Shown one piece after another: positions 9,339 to 17,291 of a stretch of DNA of 64,000 nucleotides (the first letter of the stretch is position 1; each line of letters begins with the position of its first letter). A program made the position numbers and the translations under genes. Under the pieces are notes generated by a model. It did not search any database and was not told where the DNA came from. It saw only the letters and a program-made list of their open reading frames with translations. The stretch comes from Rhodocyclales bacterium (lineage in GTDB: Bacteria; Pseudomonadota; Gammaproteobacteria; Burkholderiales; Rhodocyclaceae): contig JAPLQX010000019.1 in the NCBI GenBank assembly GCA_026399435.1, positions 179,461 to 243,460 on the forward strand, written 5' to 3'.

Positions 9339-9390
9339 GATTCGCGTCTCCAGGGCCGGCAGCTTGGTGCCGGCCGCATGCCGTGTCGAT

Positions 9391-10356
9391 TTACTTGGAA
9401 ATCGTGGCGATCAGGTGCTTCATCGCATCGAGTTCGCCCTGCAGGAATTTCTCCGCTTCGCCCGGGCCAAGGTAGCTGTTGGGGTCGGCATAGCTGTCCT
9501 TGAGGAAGGCCTTATACTCGGCGCTCGCCGCTGCGGCCGCCAGGGCATCCGCCAGAATCTTGACGCGTGCCGGCGGCGTGCCGGCCTTGACCACGACGGA
9601 GCGGAACTGCGGCAAGGTCACGTCGTAACCCAGTTCTTTGGACACCGGGATGTCCTTGAACTCGGCAAGGCGCTCGGTGGCGAAGAACAGCAGCGGCCGC
9701 ATCTGCTTGTTGTCCAGCATCTGGCGCACGTCGCCAGCCTGCTCGTAGAGCGCATCGGCATGGCCGCCGAGGATGGAAATGTAGCGCTCACCCGGATTGG
9801 CGAAGGGCACCGGGTTGGTCTTGATGCCCTTGCCGGCAAGGTAGCGCAGCGTCATGTCGTCGATGCTGCCAAGGCCGAGCACGGCAACCTTCAGCTTGCC
9901 CGGATTGGCCCTGGCCTCCTTCTCGAAGTCGGCCCAGGTCTTGAAGCGGCTGTCGGTCGCCACGAAAATCGCCGAGGGCTGGCGCAGCATGATCGCCAGC
10001 GGCTTGTAGTCGGTGGATTTCCATTTCGGATTGCCGGTGGCCAGCAGCGCGTGGGTGTCGGCGATGAAAACGGACATCGATTGACCGTCCGCTTCGCCCA
10101 CCAGCAGCTTGGTCATGCCCGACGAGCCGGTGGCGCCGGGTGCGTTGATCACCGGAATGGAGACCTTCAGGGAATCCTCCATCATCTTGCCGACCTTGCG
10201 CGCCAACTGGTCGGCGCCACCGCCCGGTCCCCAGGGCACGATGAATTCGATTGGGCGCTGCGGGTATTTTTCCTGGCCGATGGCTCCGGTGACAGCGAAC
10301 AGCGCTGCAAGGAAGAACAGGACTTCACGGAACAGTTTCGGGGTCGCAAGTTGCAT
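9391..10356 (-). CDS. tctC: Periplasmic substrate-binding protein of tripartite tricarboxylate transporter (TctC/Bug family)
   Basis: 321 residues with a signal peptide (LFREVLFFLAALFAVTGAIG, cleavage about residue 27). The Bug-family N-terminus follows (YPQRPIEFIVPWGPGGGADQ), and then the ligand-loop region VINAPGATGSSGMTKLL. A GGAGG sits just before the ATG. TctC proteins clamp a carboxylate in the periplasm and hand it to TctAB. This is the first gene of a tctC-tctB-tctA-sauS-sauT operon and lies behind a control region shared with a divergent IclR gene. Sulfoacetate is the inferred ligand. Confidence 0.88.
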   Translation of the reverse strand: MQLATPKLFREVLFFLAALFAVTGAIGQEKYPQRPIEFIVPWGPGGGADQLARKVGKMMEDSLKVSIPVINAPGATGSSGMTKLLVGEADGQSMSVFIADTHALLATGNPKWKSTDYKPLAIMLRQPSAIFVATDSRFKTWADFEKEARANPGKLKVAVLGLGSIDDMTLRYLAGKGIKTNPVPFANPGERYISILGGHADALYEQAGDVRQMLDNKQMRPLLFFATERLAEFKDIPVSKELGYDVTLPQFRSVVVKAGTPPARVKILADALAAAAASAEYKAFLKDSYADPNSYLGPGEAEKFLQGELDAMKHLIATISK

Positions 10357-10389
10357 GGTGGTCTCCTCCTGTCGGTGTGCTGGATATGT

Positions 10390-10450
10390 GTTTCGCGGTG
10401 GCCTTCTGATGGGCGGCTAAACGAAACACCGCGAAACTGCGCGAAACAGC
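10390..10450. promoter_or_regulatory. Inverted and direct repeats upstream of tctC, candidate SauR (IclR) operator region
   Basis: A perfect 11-bp inverted repeat, GTTTCGCGGTG (10390-10400) and CACCGCGAAAC (10427-10437), lies 34-81 bp before the tctC start. Its right arm is part of three GAAAC direct repeats at 10423, 10433 and 10443. These are spaced exactly 10 bp apart, so they would lie on one DNA face. A transcription factor site is the natural reading. The divergent IclR protein is the best candidate. Confidence 0.5.
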
Positions 10451-10513
10451 GCCTTTCGTTTTCAGGGAATATACGCGCCCCGGTCGTGAATTTCCAACAT
10501 AAATCGTGATTAA

Positions 10514-10537
10514 CGAAAATATTCATTCCATTTTTCG
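10514..10537. promoter_or_regulatory. AT-rich inverted repeat upstream of the IclR gene
   Basis: CGAAAAT and ATTTTTCG flank a 9-base spacer in an AT-rich stretch of the sauR-tctC divergent region. The dyad is imperfect by one base. It could be a second operator for the IclR protein (autoregulation). Confidence 0.35.
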
Positions 10538-10608
10538 ATAAAACTGGTTTCCGCCGCGTGCCCTCCTTATATACTGATGCCATCGCAATCCTGTGGAATC
10601 GAGCTTCC

Positions 10609-11391
10609 ATGACCGAAGCCAGCAACTCGTCGGCCGCCGCCTTGAGGGCCTTCGCCATCATGGAAATCGTGGTGAAGTCGGAGCGCCCGGTGGCGCTGTC
10701 CGAAATCGTCGAACAATCCGGCCTGCCTGCCGCGACGGCTTTCCGCATCCTGTCGATGCTCGAGGAGGCTGGCCTTATGCAGCGCGAACCCACCGGCAAG
10801 ACTTACGGCGTCGGGCATCGCCTGGCTCGTTTCGGCCTGGACCTGATGACCAACAACTCGGTGCGTGCCGAGCGCCGCGTCATCCTGCGCCGCCTGGTCG
10901 ACGAGATCGGCGAGACCTGCAACCTGGCGATGTTCGGCGGCGACGAGATCATCTACATCGACCGCATCGAAACCGATTGGTCGCTCAAGGCCGACCTCAA
11001 GCCGGGGTCGCGCGTGCCCCTGCATTGCACCTCGAGCGGCAAACTGTTCCTGAGCCAGATGCCGAAAGCCAAGCGGCGCCGGATTCTGCAATCCCTGAGT
11101 TTCAAGCGCTACACGGACAACACGATCACCGACATCGCGACCATCGAGGCGCAACTGGAAAGCATCGCCCTTACCCGGGTGGGCTTGAACAACGAGGAGC
11201 TTCAGGCCGGCGTGATCGGCATCGCGGTGCCGGTGACCGATGCCGCCGGGCGCATGATCGCCAGCGTCGCCCTGCAGGCGCCGGTGGCGCGCCTCCCGCT
11301 TGAACGCGCGATGGGCTTTGTGCCAAACCTGCAGCGCGCCGCCAAAGCCATGGCGGCTACCTTCGAAGCCAGTGATACCGGAAAAGCCTGA
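10609..11391 (+). CDS. sauR: IclR-family regulator, probable regulator of the sulfoacetate operon (SauR-like)
   Basis: 260 residues from ATG 10609 (MTEASNSSAAALRAF). A 17-residue longer form from 10558 is possible but has no better ribosome site. The N-terminal winged helix (VALSEIVEQSGLPAATAFRI then LSMLEEAGLM) and the C-terminal effector domain (CNLAMFGGDEIIYIDRIE, HCTSSGKLFLSQMP) are complete. IclR proteins bind a small effector and act as repressors or activators of neighbouring catabolic operons. It is divergent from tctCBA-sauST, the arrangement expected for SauR, which is an IclR protein in Cupriavidus. It ends 32 bp from the convergent second IclR gene. Confidence 0.75.
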   Translation: MTEASNSSAAALRAFAIMEIVVKSERPVALSEIVEQSGLPAATAFRILSMLEEAGLMQREPTGKTYGVGHRLARFGLDLMTNNSVRAERRVILRRLVDEIGETCNLAMFGGDEIIYIDRIETDWSLKADLKPGSRVPLHCTSSGKLFLSQMPKAKRRRILQSLSFKRYTDNTITDIATIEAQLESIALTRVGLNNEELQAGVIGIAVPVTDAAGRMIASVALQAPVARLPLERAMGFVPNLQRAAKAMAATFEASDTGKA

Positions 11392-11422
11392 CGCGCCTCG
11401 CGGATCAGTCGGGCGAGTTCGG

Positions 11423-12229
11423 TCATGCGCTCGCTCCGGCGATCGCCGCGGTGTCGATGGCGGCGATGGCATTCGCCGCGCGCAGCAGGGCAGGGAGGAA
11501 AGCCAGCGCTTTGTCGCGCGACACGCGCATCACGGGCGCCTGGATGGCGATGCCCGTATTCGAGCGCCCGCCGGGGCGCGGCACCAGCACGGCGATGCAG
11601 AACAGTCCTGGCAGGAATTCTTCGTTGTCGATGGCATGGCCGTCGCGCCTGACGGCTTCGATCTCGCGTTCCAGCGCGTCGAAGTCGGTGATGGTGTGCG
11701 GCGTGTATTGCTCCAGCGGCACTTGGTCGAGCAGTCGGCGGCGCTGGGCCGGCGTCATCTGCGCCAGGAAGAGTTTGCCGCTGGCCGAGCAGTGTGCCGG
11801 CACGCGCGAACCGGGATGGAGGTAGAAGCGTAGCGGCGCCTGGGTTTCGACGCGGTCGAGGTAGAGCACCTCGCTGCCGGAAAGTGCCGTGATGTTGCAG
11901 CTTTCGCCGACTTCGTCGACCAGCCTGCGCAGCACCGCGTGGCGTGCGCCATGCACCGTGTCGTTGAGCAGCAGGTCCTCGGCAAGGCGGCGCAGACGCA
12001 GGCCGGGGCCATAGCACCGCCCGTCCGCATCCCGCTGCAGCATTCCGGCGCCTTCCAGTTGCTGCAGCATGCGATGCAGGGTCGGCTTGGGCAGTTCCGT
12101 TTCCTCGACCAGGCTTTGCAGCGAGAAGAACTGGTCCTTGCGGGCGATCACTTCCAGCAGCGAAAACAGGCGCAAGGCCGGCGTGTCACCGTCGATGCGG
12201 GAAGAGTCCAGGGGTGGTTTCAGATTCAA
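11423..12229 (-). CDS. IclR-family regulator divergent from xsc
   Basis: 268 residues starting with TTG at 12227-12229, which is supported by AAGGAAAGGA just upstream. The HTH (FFSLQSLVEETELPKPTLHR) is followed by an effector-binding domain (CNITALSGSEVLYLDRVE, AHCSASGKLFLAQMTPAQRR). The domains match the first IclR protein but the sequence is clearly distinct, so it is not a recent duplicate. It faces xsc across a 180-bp promoter region with a palindrome at the likely transcription start, and so probably controls xsc and itself. Sulfoacetaldehyde or a related C2 sulfonate would be the logical effector (inference). Confidence 0.82.
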   Translation of the reverse strand: MNLKPPLDSSRIDGDTPALRLFSLLEVIARKDQFFSLQSLVEETELPKPTLHRMLQQLEGAGMLQRDADGRCYGPGLRLRRLAEDLLLNDTVHGARHAVLRRLVDEVGESCNITALSGSEVLYLDRVETQAPLRFYLHPGSRVPAHCSASGKLFLAQMTPAQRRRLLDQVPLEQYTPHTITDFDALEREIEAVRRDGHAIDNEEFLPGLFCIAVLVPRPGGRSNTGIAIQAPVMRVSRDKALAFLPALLRAANAIAAIDTAAIAGASA

Positions 12230-12311
12230 CGTGGTCCTTTCCTTGATTCGGCTTTCATCATAACCTTAATTAAAATTCGATACAAATTGTCTCGATTTTT
12301 GTAGTTTTAAC

Positions 12312-12340
12312 TTGACTTGGCGAGGCGCCGGCTCTAAAGT
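12312..12340 (+). promoter_or_regulatory. Putative sigma-70 promoter of xsc
   Basis: TTGACT (12312-12317) and TAAAGT (12335-12340) are 17 bp apart, which puts transcription start near 12347 and leaves a leader of about 60 bases before xsc. Confidence 0.55.
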
Positions 12341-12349
12341 TCATTGATG

Positions 12350-12364
12350 TTCCAGTATATGGAA
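12350..12364. promoter_or_regulatory. IclR-type palindrome at the xsc transcription start
   Basis: TTCCAGTATATGGAA is a perfect 5-5-5 dyad (TTCCA, N5, TGGAA) just downstream of the predicted -10 box. IclR-family sites often have this short A/T-centred shape. Its position would block transcription, pointing to repression by the adjacent IclR protein. A related dyad lies upstream of the GMC gene at 24397-24413. Confidence 0.5.
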
Positions 12365-12409
12365 TGTTTCAACGAAGTTTTTAATATGCCGCCCTGAGGA
12401 GATCGAGAG

Positions 12410-14221
12410 ATGAGTAAGCCTGACAAGCGCACGGTGCCCGAGGGGCCGACCCGCATGACGCCGTCCGAAGCCTTTGTCGAGACCATGGTCGCCAATGGCG
12501 TGACCGACATGTTCGGCATCATGGGCTCGGCCTTCATGGATGCGATGGACATTTTTACCCCGGCCGGCATCCGCCTGATTCCGGTGGTGCATGAGCAGGG
12601 CGCCGGCCACATGGCCGACGGTTACTCGCGGGTGTCGGGCCGTCATGGAGTCTGCATCGGCCAGAACGGTCCCGGCGTCAGCAACTGCGTGACGGCGATT
12701 GCCGCCGCCTACTGGGCGCACAGCCCGGTGGTGATCGTGACGCCGGAGACCGGGACCATGGGCATGGGCCTCGGCGGCTTCCAGGAGGCCAACCAGCTGC
12801 CGATGTTCCAGGAATTCACCAAGTACCAGGGCCATGTGAACAATCCCAGGCGCATGGCCGAATTCACCGGCCGCTGCTTCGATCGCGCCATGAACGAAAT
12901 GGGCCCGGCTCAACTCAACATTCCGCGCGACTATTTCTACGGCGACATCACGTGCGAGATCCCCAAACCTTCGCGCCTGGATCGCGGACCCGGCGGCGAG
13001 ACGAGCCTCGATGAGGCGGCGGAATTGCTGGCGACGGCGAAGTTCCCGGTGATCATCTCCGGCGGCGGAGTGGTGATGGCCGACGGCGTCGAGGAATGCA
13101 AGGCGCTGGCCGAGCGCCTGGGCGCGCCGGTGGTCAATAGTTACCTGCACAACGACTCCTTCCCGGCCAGTCACCCGCTGTGGTGCGGCCCGCTCGGCTA
13201 TCAGGGTTCGAAGGCGGCGATGAAGCTGATGGCGCAGGCCGACGTGGTCGTCGCGCTCGGATCGCGCCTCGGGCCTTTCGGTACCCTGCCGCAGCACGGC
13301 ATGGACTACTGGCCGACCAAGGCCAGGATCATCCAGATCGACGCCGACCACAAGATGCTGGGGCTGGTGAAGAAGATTTCAGTCGGCATCTGCGGCGACG
13401 CCAAAGCCGCAGCGGTGGCGCTGACGCAGCGCCTGGCCGGGCGCACGCTGGCGTGCGACGCCAGCAAGGCCGAGCGCGCTGGCAAGATCAAGGCGGAGAA
13501 GGCAGCGTGGGAGAAGGAACTCGACGAATGGACCCACGAGCGCGATCCCTACAGCCTCGACATGATCGAGGAGAACGGCAAGGAAAAGGCCTTCAGCGGC
13601 GGCAGCTACCTGCATCCGCGCCAGGTCCTGCGCGAACTGGAGAAGGCGATGCCGCCCGATGTCATGGTGTCCACCGACATCGGCAACATCAACTCGGTGG
13701 CCAACAGTTACCTGCGCTTCGAGAAGCCGCGCAGCATGTTCGCGGCGATGAGCTTCGGCAACTGCGGTTATGCTTTTCCGACCATCATCGGCGCCAAGGT
13801 GGCGGCGCCGCATCGTCCTGCAGTGTCCTACGCCGGCGACGGCGCCTGGGGCATGAGCCTGATGGAGACCATGACCTGCGTGCGCCACAACATCCCGGTA
13901 ACCGCCGTGGTGTTCCACAACCGCCAGTGGGGCGCGGAGAAGAAGAACCAGGTGGACTTCTACAATCGCCGCTTCGTCGCCGGAGAACTCGACAACCAGA
14001 GCTTTGCCGGCATCGCCCGGGCGATGGGTGCCGAGGGCATCACGGTGGACAAGCTGGAAGATGTCGGACCGGCGCTGAAGAAGGCCATCGACATGCAAAT
14101 GAATCAGGGCAAGACCTGCATCGTCGAGATCATGTGCACCCGTGAACTGGGCGATCCGTTCCGCCGCGATGCGCTGTCGAAGCCGGTAAGGTTTTTGGAG
14201 AAGTACAAGGATTACGTTTGA
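12410..14221 (+). CDS. xsc: Sulfoacetaldehyde acetyltransferase Xsc
   Basis: 603 residues, the normal Xsc length, with GAGGAG 10 bases before the ATG. It is a thiamine-diphosphate enzyme of the acetolactate-synthase fold. The N-terminal PYR domain has the catalytic Glu region (VVHEQGAGHMADGYSRVSG), and the C-terminal PP domain has the ThDP/Mg motif (YAGDGAWGMSLMETMTC continuing to FHNRQWGAEKKNQ). The stretches VTPETGTMGMGLGGFQEANQ and YNRRFVAGELDNQSFAGIA are characteristic of Xsc. It converts sulfoacetaldehyde plus phosphate into acetyl phosphate and sulfite, the desulfonation step shared by taurine, isethionate and sulfoacetate degradation. No pta gene is visible nearby. It is followed by a good terminator, so it is monocistronic. 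Confidence 0.93.
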   Translation: MSKPDKRTVPEGPTRMTPSEAFVETMVANGVTDMFGIMGSAFMDAMDIFTPAGIRLIPVVHEQGAGHMADGYSRVSGRHGVCIGQNGPGVSNCVTAIAAAYWAHSPVVIVTPETGTMGMGLGGFQEANQLPMFQEFTKYQGHVNNPRRMAEFTGRCFDRAMNEMGPAQLNIPRDYFYGDITCEIPKPSRLDRGPGGETSLDEAAELLATAKFPVIISGGGVVMADGVEECKALAERLGAPVVNSYLHNDSFPASHPLWCGPLGYQGSKAAMKLMAQADVVVALGSRLGPFGTLPQHGMDYWPTKARIIQIDADHKMLGLVKKISVGICGDAKAAAVALTQRLAGRTLACDASKAERAGKIKAEKAAWEKELDEWTHERDPYSLDMIEENGKEKAFSGGSYLHPRQVLRELEKAMPPDVMVSTDIGNINSVANSYLRFEKPRSMFAAMSFGNCGYAFPTIIGAKVAAPHRPAVSYAGDGAWGMSLMETMTCVRHNIPVTAVVFHNRQWGAEKKNQVDFYNRRFVAGELDNQSFAGIARAMGAEGITVDKLEDVGPALKKAIDMQMNQGKTCIVEIMCTRELGDPFRRDALSKPVRFLEKYKDYV

Positions 14222-14246
14222 CGTAGAAGCACCGTTTCAGGCAAAC

Positions 14247-14279
14247 AAAAGCCCACACCAATCGGTGCGGGCTTTTTTG
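14247..14279 (+). terminator. Intrinsic terminator of xsc
   Basis: AGCCCACACC and GGTGCGGGCT pair around a short loop with one mismatch, followed by TTTTTTG. It lies 26 bp after the xsc stop. Confidence 0.85.
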
Positions 14280-14378
14280 TCTGCGGCGCAAGCCTGGTCC
14301 GAGAATCTCGGGACAGGTCAGCCTGACCGAACCGCAAGAAAACTGATCACATTTTTCCCGTCGCAGCGACTTCGTCTA

Positions 14379-14396
14379 GTCCATCTAGTGATGGAC
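14379..14396. other. Small perfect hairpin in the gap before the secreted protein gene
   Basis: GTCCATC-TAGT-GATGGAC is a perfect 7-bp stem with a 4-base loop in the 230-bp gap between the xsc terminator and the next gene. It could be an operator or an mRNA structure. The rest of the gap shows nothing recognisable beyond an AGGAGAG ribosome site for the next gene. Confidence 0.35.
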
Positions 14397-14511
14397 AAGC
14401 GTTGCCCGCGGTGATTAAACTCCAAACCAGCGCAATTTGCGGGTACAGTCGCCAACGCGAGACGCGACATTTGCGCAGATATTTCTATTGGCAAACCCAA
14501 GGAGAGAAACC

Positions 14512-15459
14512 ATGAAGACCTGGAGTAAATGCATTATTGGTGCATTGGCAAGTCTGGGAATAATGTCAGCCGCCCAGGCTGGGCCCTACGTCCCCGGCAA
14601 TCCGACAACACTGAATTTGCTTCCCTCTGATTTCAAGCTTTGCGCGGAAGGCGGCAAGATATGCAAAGTGGCGAATGCCACCGCCATGACGTATGTGCTT
14701 TACGGCAAGGGCACGAGGTTCAATACGGCGCAAGGCACGGGTAACTTTACCTGTCTGCCCAAAGGCTGGGTAAAGACCCCGTCAGCTGCCACACCTCAGG
14801 ATTTGGGAGTTGACGACCCGATCCCTGGCGGCGCCAAGGATTGCTATGTGCAGGTTGCTGCTGGCACGCCGCAAACCCAAACGCCCCCAGCCCCAACTCC
14901 TCCACCCCAAACTCCTCCACCCCAAACGACGTCGGCGCAGCCCGTAGCTCCCGCCGGCAACGCGGGAGTGCCGATCCCAAGTGGCGCGGTGCTGTGTGCG
15001 GCTGACGGCAAGGTGTGCAATGCCGTCGGTAACTGGACTGGTGTGTATGGGGCTACCGGCAAGTTCGTGGCGATATCCGGAAGCGGGCCGTTTACATGTC
15101 TTCCGAAGGGCTTCGTGAAATATCCTTCGGCGACGACACCCAAAGATACCGGTGTGGACGATCCGGCTTCGGGCGTTGTGAAATCCTGCCATATCGTCGG
15201 CACAATTGCGCCGGCAGCCGCCACGACCACCACAGCTCCTGTCAAACCGGCTAGTTCGCCGACATGCGAGACCGCATGGGATGCAAAGGGTATTAAGCCG
15301 AACGCCAATTGCATTTACAAGAATGCAAGCGGAAAGGAATTCGGAAATGTGTGTGTATCCGAGGCCGCCTGCAGTTGCCAGTGCGCCGCCAATAAGTCGA
15401 AGACCTGTTTGTACCAGGGCAAGCTGCTTCGCGAACCTGCATGCAGGCCAGGCTCATAA
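14512..15459 (+). CDS. Secreted protein with two tandem cysteine-containing repeats and a Cys-rich tail, function unknown
   Basis: 315 residues from ATG 14512, chosen for AAGGAGAG upstream and an immediate signal peptide (CIIGALASLGIMSAAQA). Two similar 70-residue units follow. Unit 1 runs from LCAEGGKICKVANATAM through FTCLPKGWVKTPSAATP to GVDDPIPGGAKDCYV. Unit 2 runs from LCAADGKVCNAVGNWTG through FTCLPKGFVKYPSATTP to GVDDPASGVVKSCHI. Each has four cysteines at matching places, likely two disulfides. A Pro/Thr/Gln-rich linker with a tandem PPPQT motif joins them, and an Ala/Thr linker leads to a C-terminal domain of about 65 residues with eight cysteines. I do not recognise the family. It has its own terminator and is probably exported to the periplasm or surface. 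Confidence 0.75.
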   Translation: MKTWSKCIIGALASLGIMSAAQAGPYVPGNPTTLNLLPSDFKLCAEGGKICKVANATAMTYVLYGKGTRFNTAQGTGNFTCLPKGWVKTPSAATPQDLGVDDPIPGGAKDCYVQVAAGTPQTQTPPAPTPPPQTPPPQTTSAQPVAPAGNAGVPIPSGAVLCAADGKVCNAVGNWTGVYGATGKFVAISGSGPFTCLPKGFVKYPSATTPKDTGVDDPASGVVKSCHIVGTIAPAAATTTTAPVKPASSPTCETAWDAKGIKPNANCIYKNASGKEFGNVCVSEAACSCQCAANKSKTCLYQGKLLREPACRPGS

Positions 15460-15550
15460 CGATCCCCGCCAGGCCGCGCATGTCATCGCGCGGCCCAGGC
15501 TTCCTGCATGGGCATGAGCATAGTTTGGAAAGCTGAAATAGCCCATTCAA

Positions 15551-15582
15551 GAAAACGGCCCCTGTGGGCCGTTTTCTTTTTC
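15551..15582 (+). terminator. Intrinsic terminator after the secreted protein gene
   Basis: AAAACGGCCC-CTGT-GGGCCGTTTT is a perfect 10-bp stem with a 4-base loop, followed by CTTTTTC. Confidence 0.9.
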
Positions 15583-15610
15583 ACTGTGGATCTTCCCGTG
15601 TCGGCCGAAT

Positions 15611-15740
15611 GAGGAGGCCCAAGGCCGATATGGCGGCGACTACCTGCACCCGCGGCAGGTGCTGCGCGAGCTGGAAAAGGCCATGCCGCCCGACGTCATG
15701 GTGTCCACCGACATCGGCAACATCAACTCGGTGGCCAACC
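15611..15740 (+). pseudogene. Remnant of a second xsc gene
   Basis: Codons at 15632-15739 encode GGDYLHPRQVLRELEKAM and on to SVAN, matching residues 397-432 of Xsc with a single amino acid change. At DNA level 99 of 108 positions agree. Seven of the nine differences are synonymous and the other two make the one Ser-to-Asp change. The preceding codons (EEAQGRY) only loosely match. There is no start, no upstream or downstream xsc sequence, and similarity stops abruptly at a GGATCAAAGGGGTC repeat. This is a truncated relic of a diverged second xsc allele, not a working gene. Confidence 0.9.
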
Positions 15741-15769
15741 GGATCAAAGGGGTCCGGATCAAAGGGGTC
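15741..15769. repeat. Tandem 14-bp direct repeat at the break of the xsc remnant
   Basis: GGATCAAAGGGGTC occurs twice, one base apart, and the second copy continues AGAGTCATTTGGCA. Sequences of the type AAAGGGGTCAGAGTCATTT are often met at edges of mobile or REP-like elements in proteobacteria (recollection, not searched). It marks the junction where xsc homology ends. From here to 15954 I see no gene, only what looks like decayed sequence. Confidence 0.6.
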
Positions 15770-15954
15770 AGAGTCATTTGGCATTTAGATCTCTCCAGCA
15801 TACGGCGTTCCGTACCCCTCTCCTGCACACCGCTCCCGGAACAGCGATTCTCTAGGTCGCGCAGCACGTAAGTCAATCAAGACGGGAATGTTTCGGACGT
15901 CTTTGGGAGATTTGGTCAGTGCCTCTGGAAAGTCGGTGCTGGCGGTACGGCGGT

Positions 15955-17289
15955 TCATTGCATGCTCTTCAGCCTGGTGCAGTGCCTTCTCATCCCCTCG
16001 AAAACCTCCTCCGCTAAATCCGCCGGAAAGCCATCCGGCAGCTGCCGGCCTGCGCTTGCAATCGCGCCCTCCGTGGCCTCGATGACTTCCGCTATCGCTT
16101 GCTCCGCCGCGCGGGCACCCAGGCCAACCTGTTGCGCCTGGGCGATCCAGTGGCGGCGCTGGATTTTATCGATCAGGTAGTAATGGGTCGTTCCGCGCAC
16201 CGCCATGGCGAGCCTTGCCTTGCGCGCCGAAATTTGATTCTTCCCCGTGCCGATCACCGGATGGGCGGACAGCACGTCGTAGATCGGCGTGGCACGATAA
16301 CGGCCGCCGGGCAGGTGGGCGATGCTGAAGTTCTTGCCATGGCCATCGGTGGCGGCAAGCACCCAGAAGATGATCTGGGTCTTGAAGAAGTTCTTCCGAT
16401 CACTATCGGCATGGTCCGATCCCAGCAGCAGGGCCGTGATCCGGGCGATGCCGGGTCCGCCGTCGGACTGGTATTTTCGTAGCGGTGAGGTACCGGTCGC
16501 CTGGCACATGTCCTCCTGGGGAAGGCGGATGATCCAGCTGCCGTCCGTCGACCGCGTGCGGTCGAAGCGTTCGACGACGAGTGCTTTCTGATCCTCGAAA
16601 TGCGCGATCTCACAGCCGGCGATGGGAATTTCGTAGGCATCCATGATTTTCGAGCACAGCCATTCGTTTTCGACCGAGGTGCGCATGTCGGCCTGCATAT
16701 GGCCGACCAGGCCCAGGGGCAGCTTGAAGATGTGCGTGGTCGGGGTGCTGCCTTGGGGCAGGAGCCAGCGGCCCCGATGGCGCAGCAAGGCGGTCTTTTC
16801 CTGGGCGCCGGCGATGGAAAGCCGCAGGTCCTCGTCGTGGCCGTGTTGGCCCAGTGCACCGGTCGACGTGGTGTTGCGCAGCCGCTGCGCGATCTGCGCC
16901 GTGTTCAAGGCCTTGCCGCGGATTTCATACACATCGGATGGCGTCTCGCCGTCGGGGAGCAGTTGAATTGCGCCGACACAATCCCGGCCCAGCTTCGCCA
17001 GCAGGTTGAATGCATCGGTGCCGGCGGCCTGGTGACGCTGGGCCAGGCGGTGGCGGATGGCGTCGTTGTCGGGCAGGAGATTGTCGAAATAGTCGGTGAC
17101 GATCTGCCCTTGGTAGGGCGCGTTGCCGGGCAGGAAGGGCAGCGAAAGCGATATGGGGCGGGCCTGCTCATCTACCAGCCATTCGTCGAAGTAGCCGAAG
17201 CGCTCGCCTTGCCGGGTGGTTTCCCAGAAGCCGACGGGGATGCCGTTCATCCAGACGTTCAGGCGCTGTGTTTTCGAGCGGCGCCCCAT
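15955..17289 (-). CDS. hipA: HipA-family serine/threonine kinase toxin
   Basis: 444 residues from ATG 17289, two bases after the hipB stop. A longer frame from 17700 merely overlaps hipB out of frame. The HipA N-terminal subdomain (LNVWMNGIPVGFWE, LPFLPGNAPYQG) is followed by the Ser-containing loop SIAGAQEKTALL (about 158-169) and the kinase core with VVERFDR and the catalytic loop AATDGHGKNFSIAH (about 315), then YDVLSA. HipA kinases phosphorylate targets such as glutamyl-tRNA synthetase and drive growth arrest. HipB neutralises them and represses the operon. Key residues appear intact. It ends next to the xsc remnant, so toxin-antitoxin acquisition may be linked with the rearrangement there. 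Confidence 0.9.
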   Translation of the reverse strand: MGRRSKTQRLNVWMNGIPVGFWETTRQGERFGYFDEWLVDEQARPISLSLPFLPGNAPYQGQIVTDYFDNLLPDNDAIRHRLAQRHQAAGTDAFNLLAKLGRDCVGAIQLLPDGETPSDVYEIRGKALNTAQIAQRLRNTTSTGALGQHGHDEDLRLSIAGAQEKTALLRHRGRWLLPQGSTPTTHIFKLPLGLVGHMQADMRTSVENEWLCSKIMDAYEIPIAGCEIAHFEDQKALVVERFDRTRSTDGSWIIRLPQEDMCQATGTSPLRKYQSDGGPGIARITALLLGSDHADSDRKNFFKTQIIFWVLAATDGHGKNFSIAHLPGGRYRATPIYDVLSAHPVIGTGKNQISARKARLAMAVRGTTHYYLIDKIQRRHWIAQAQQVGLGARAAEQAIAEVIEATEGAIASAGRQLPDGFPADLAEEVFEGMRRHCTRLKSMQ

Positions 17290-17291
17290 GA

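Noticed and set aside
15640..15876. Small minus-strand frames across the xsc relic junction
   Set aside because: They read antisense through the relic and the tandem repeat, have no ribosome site and no recognisable domain.
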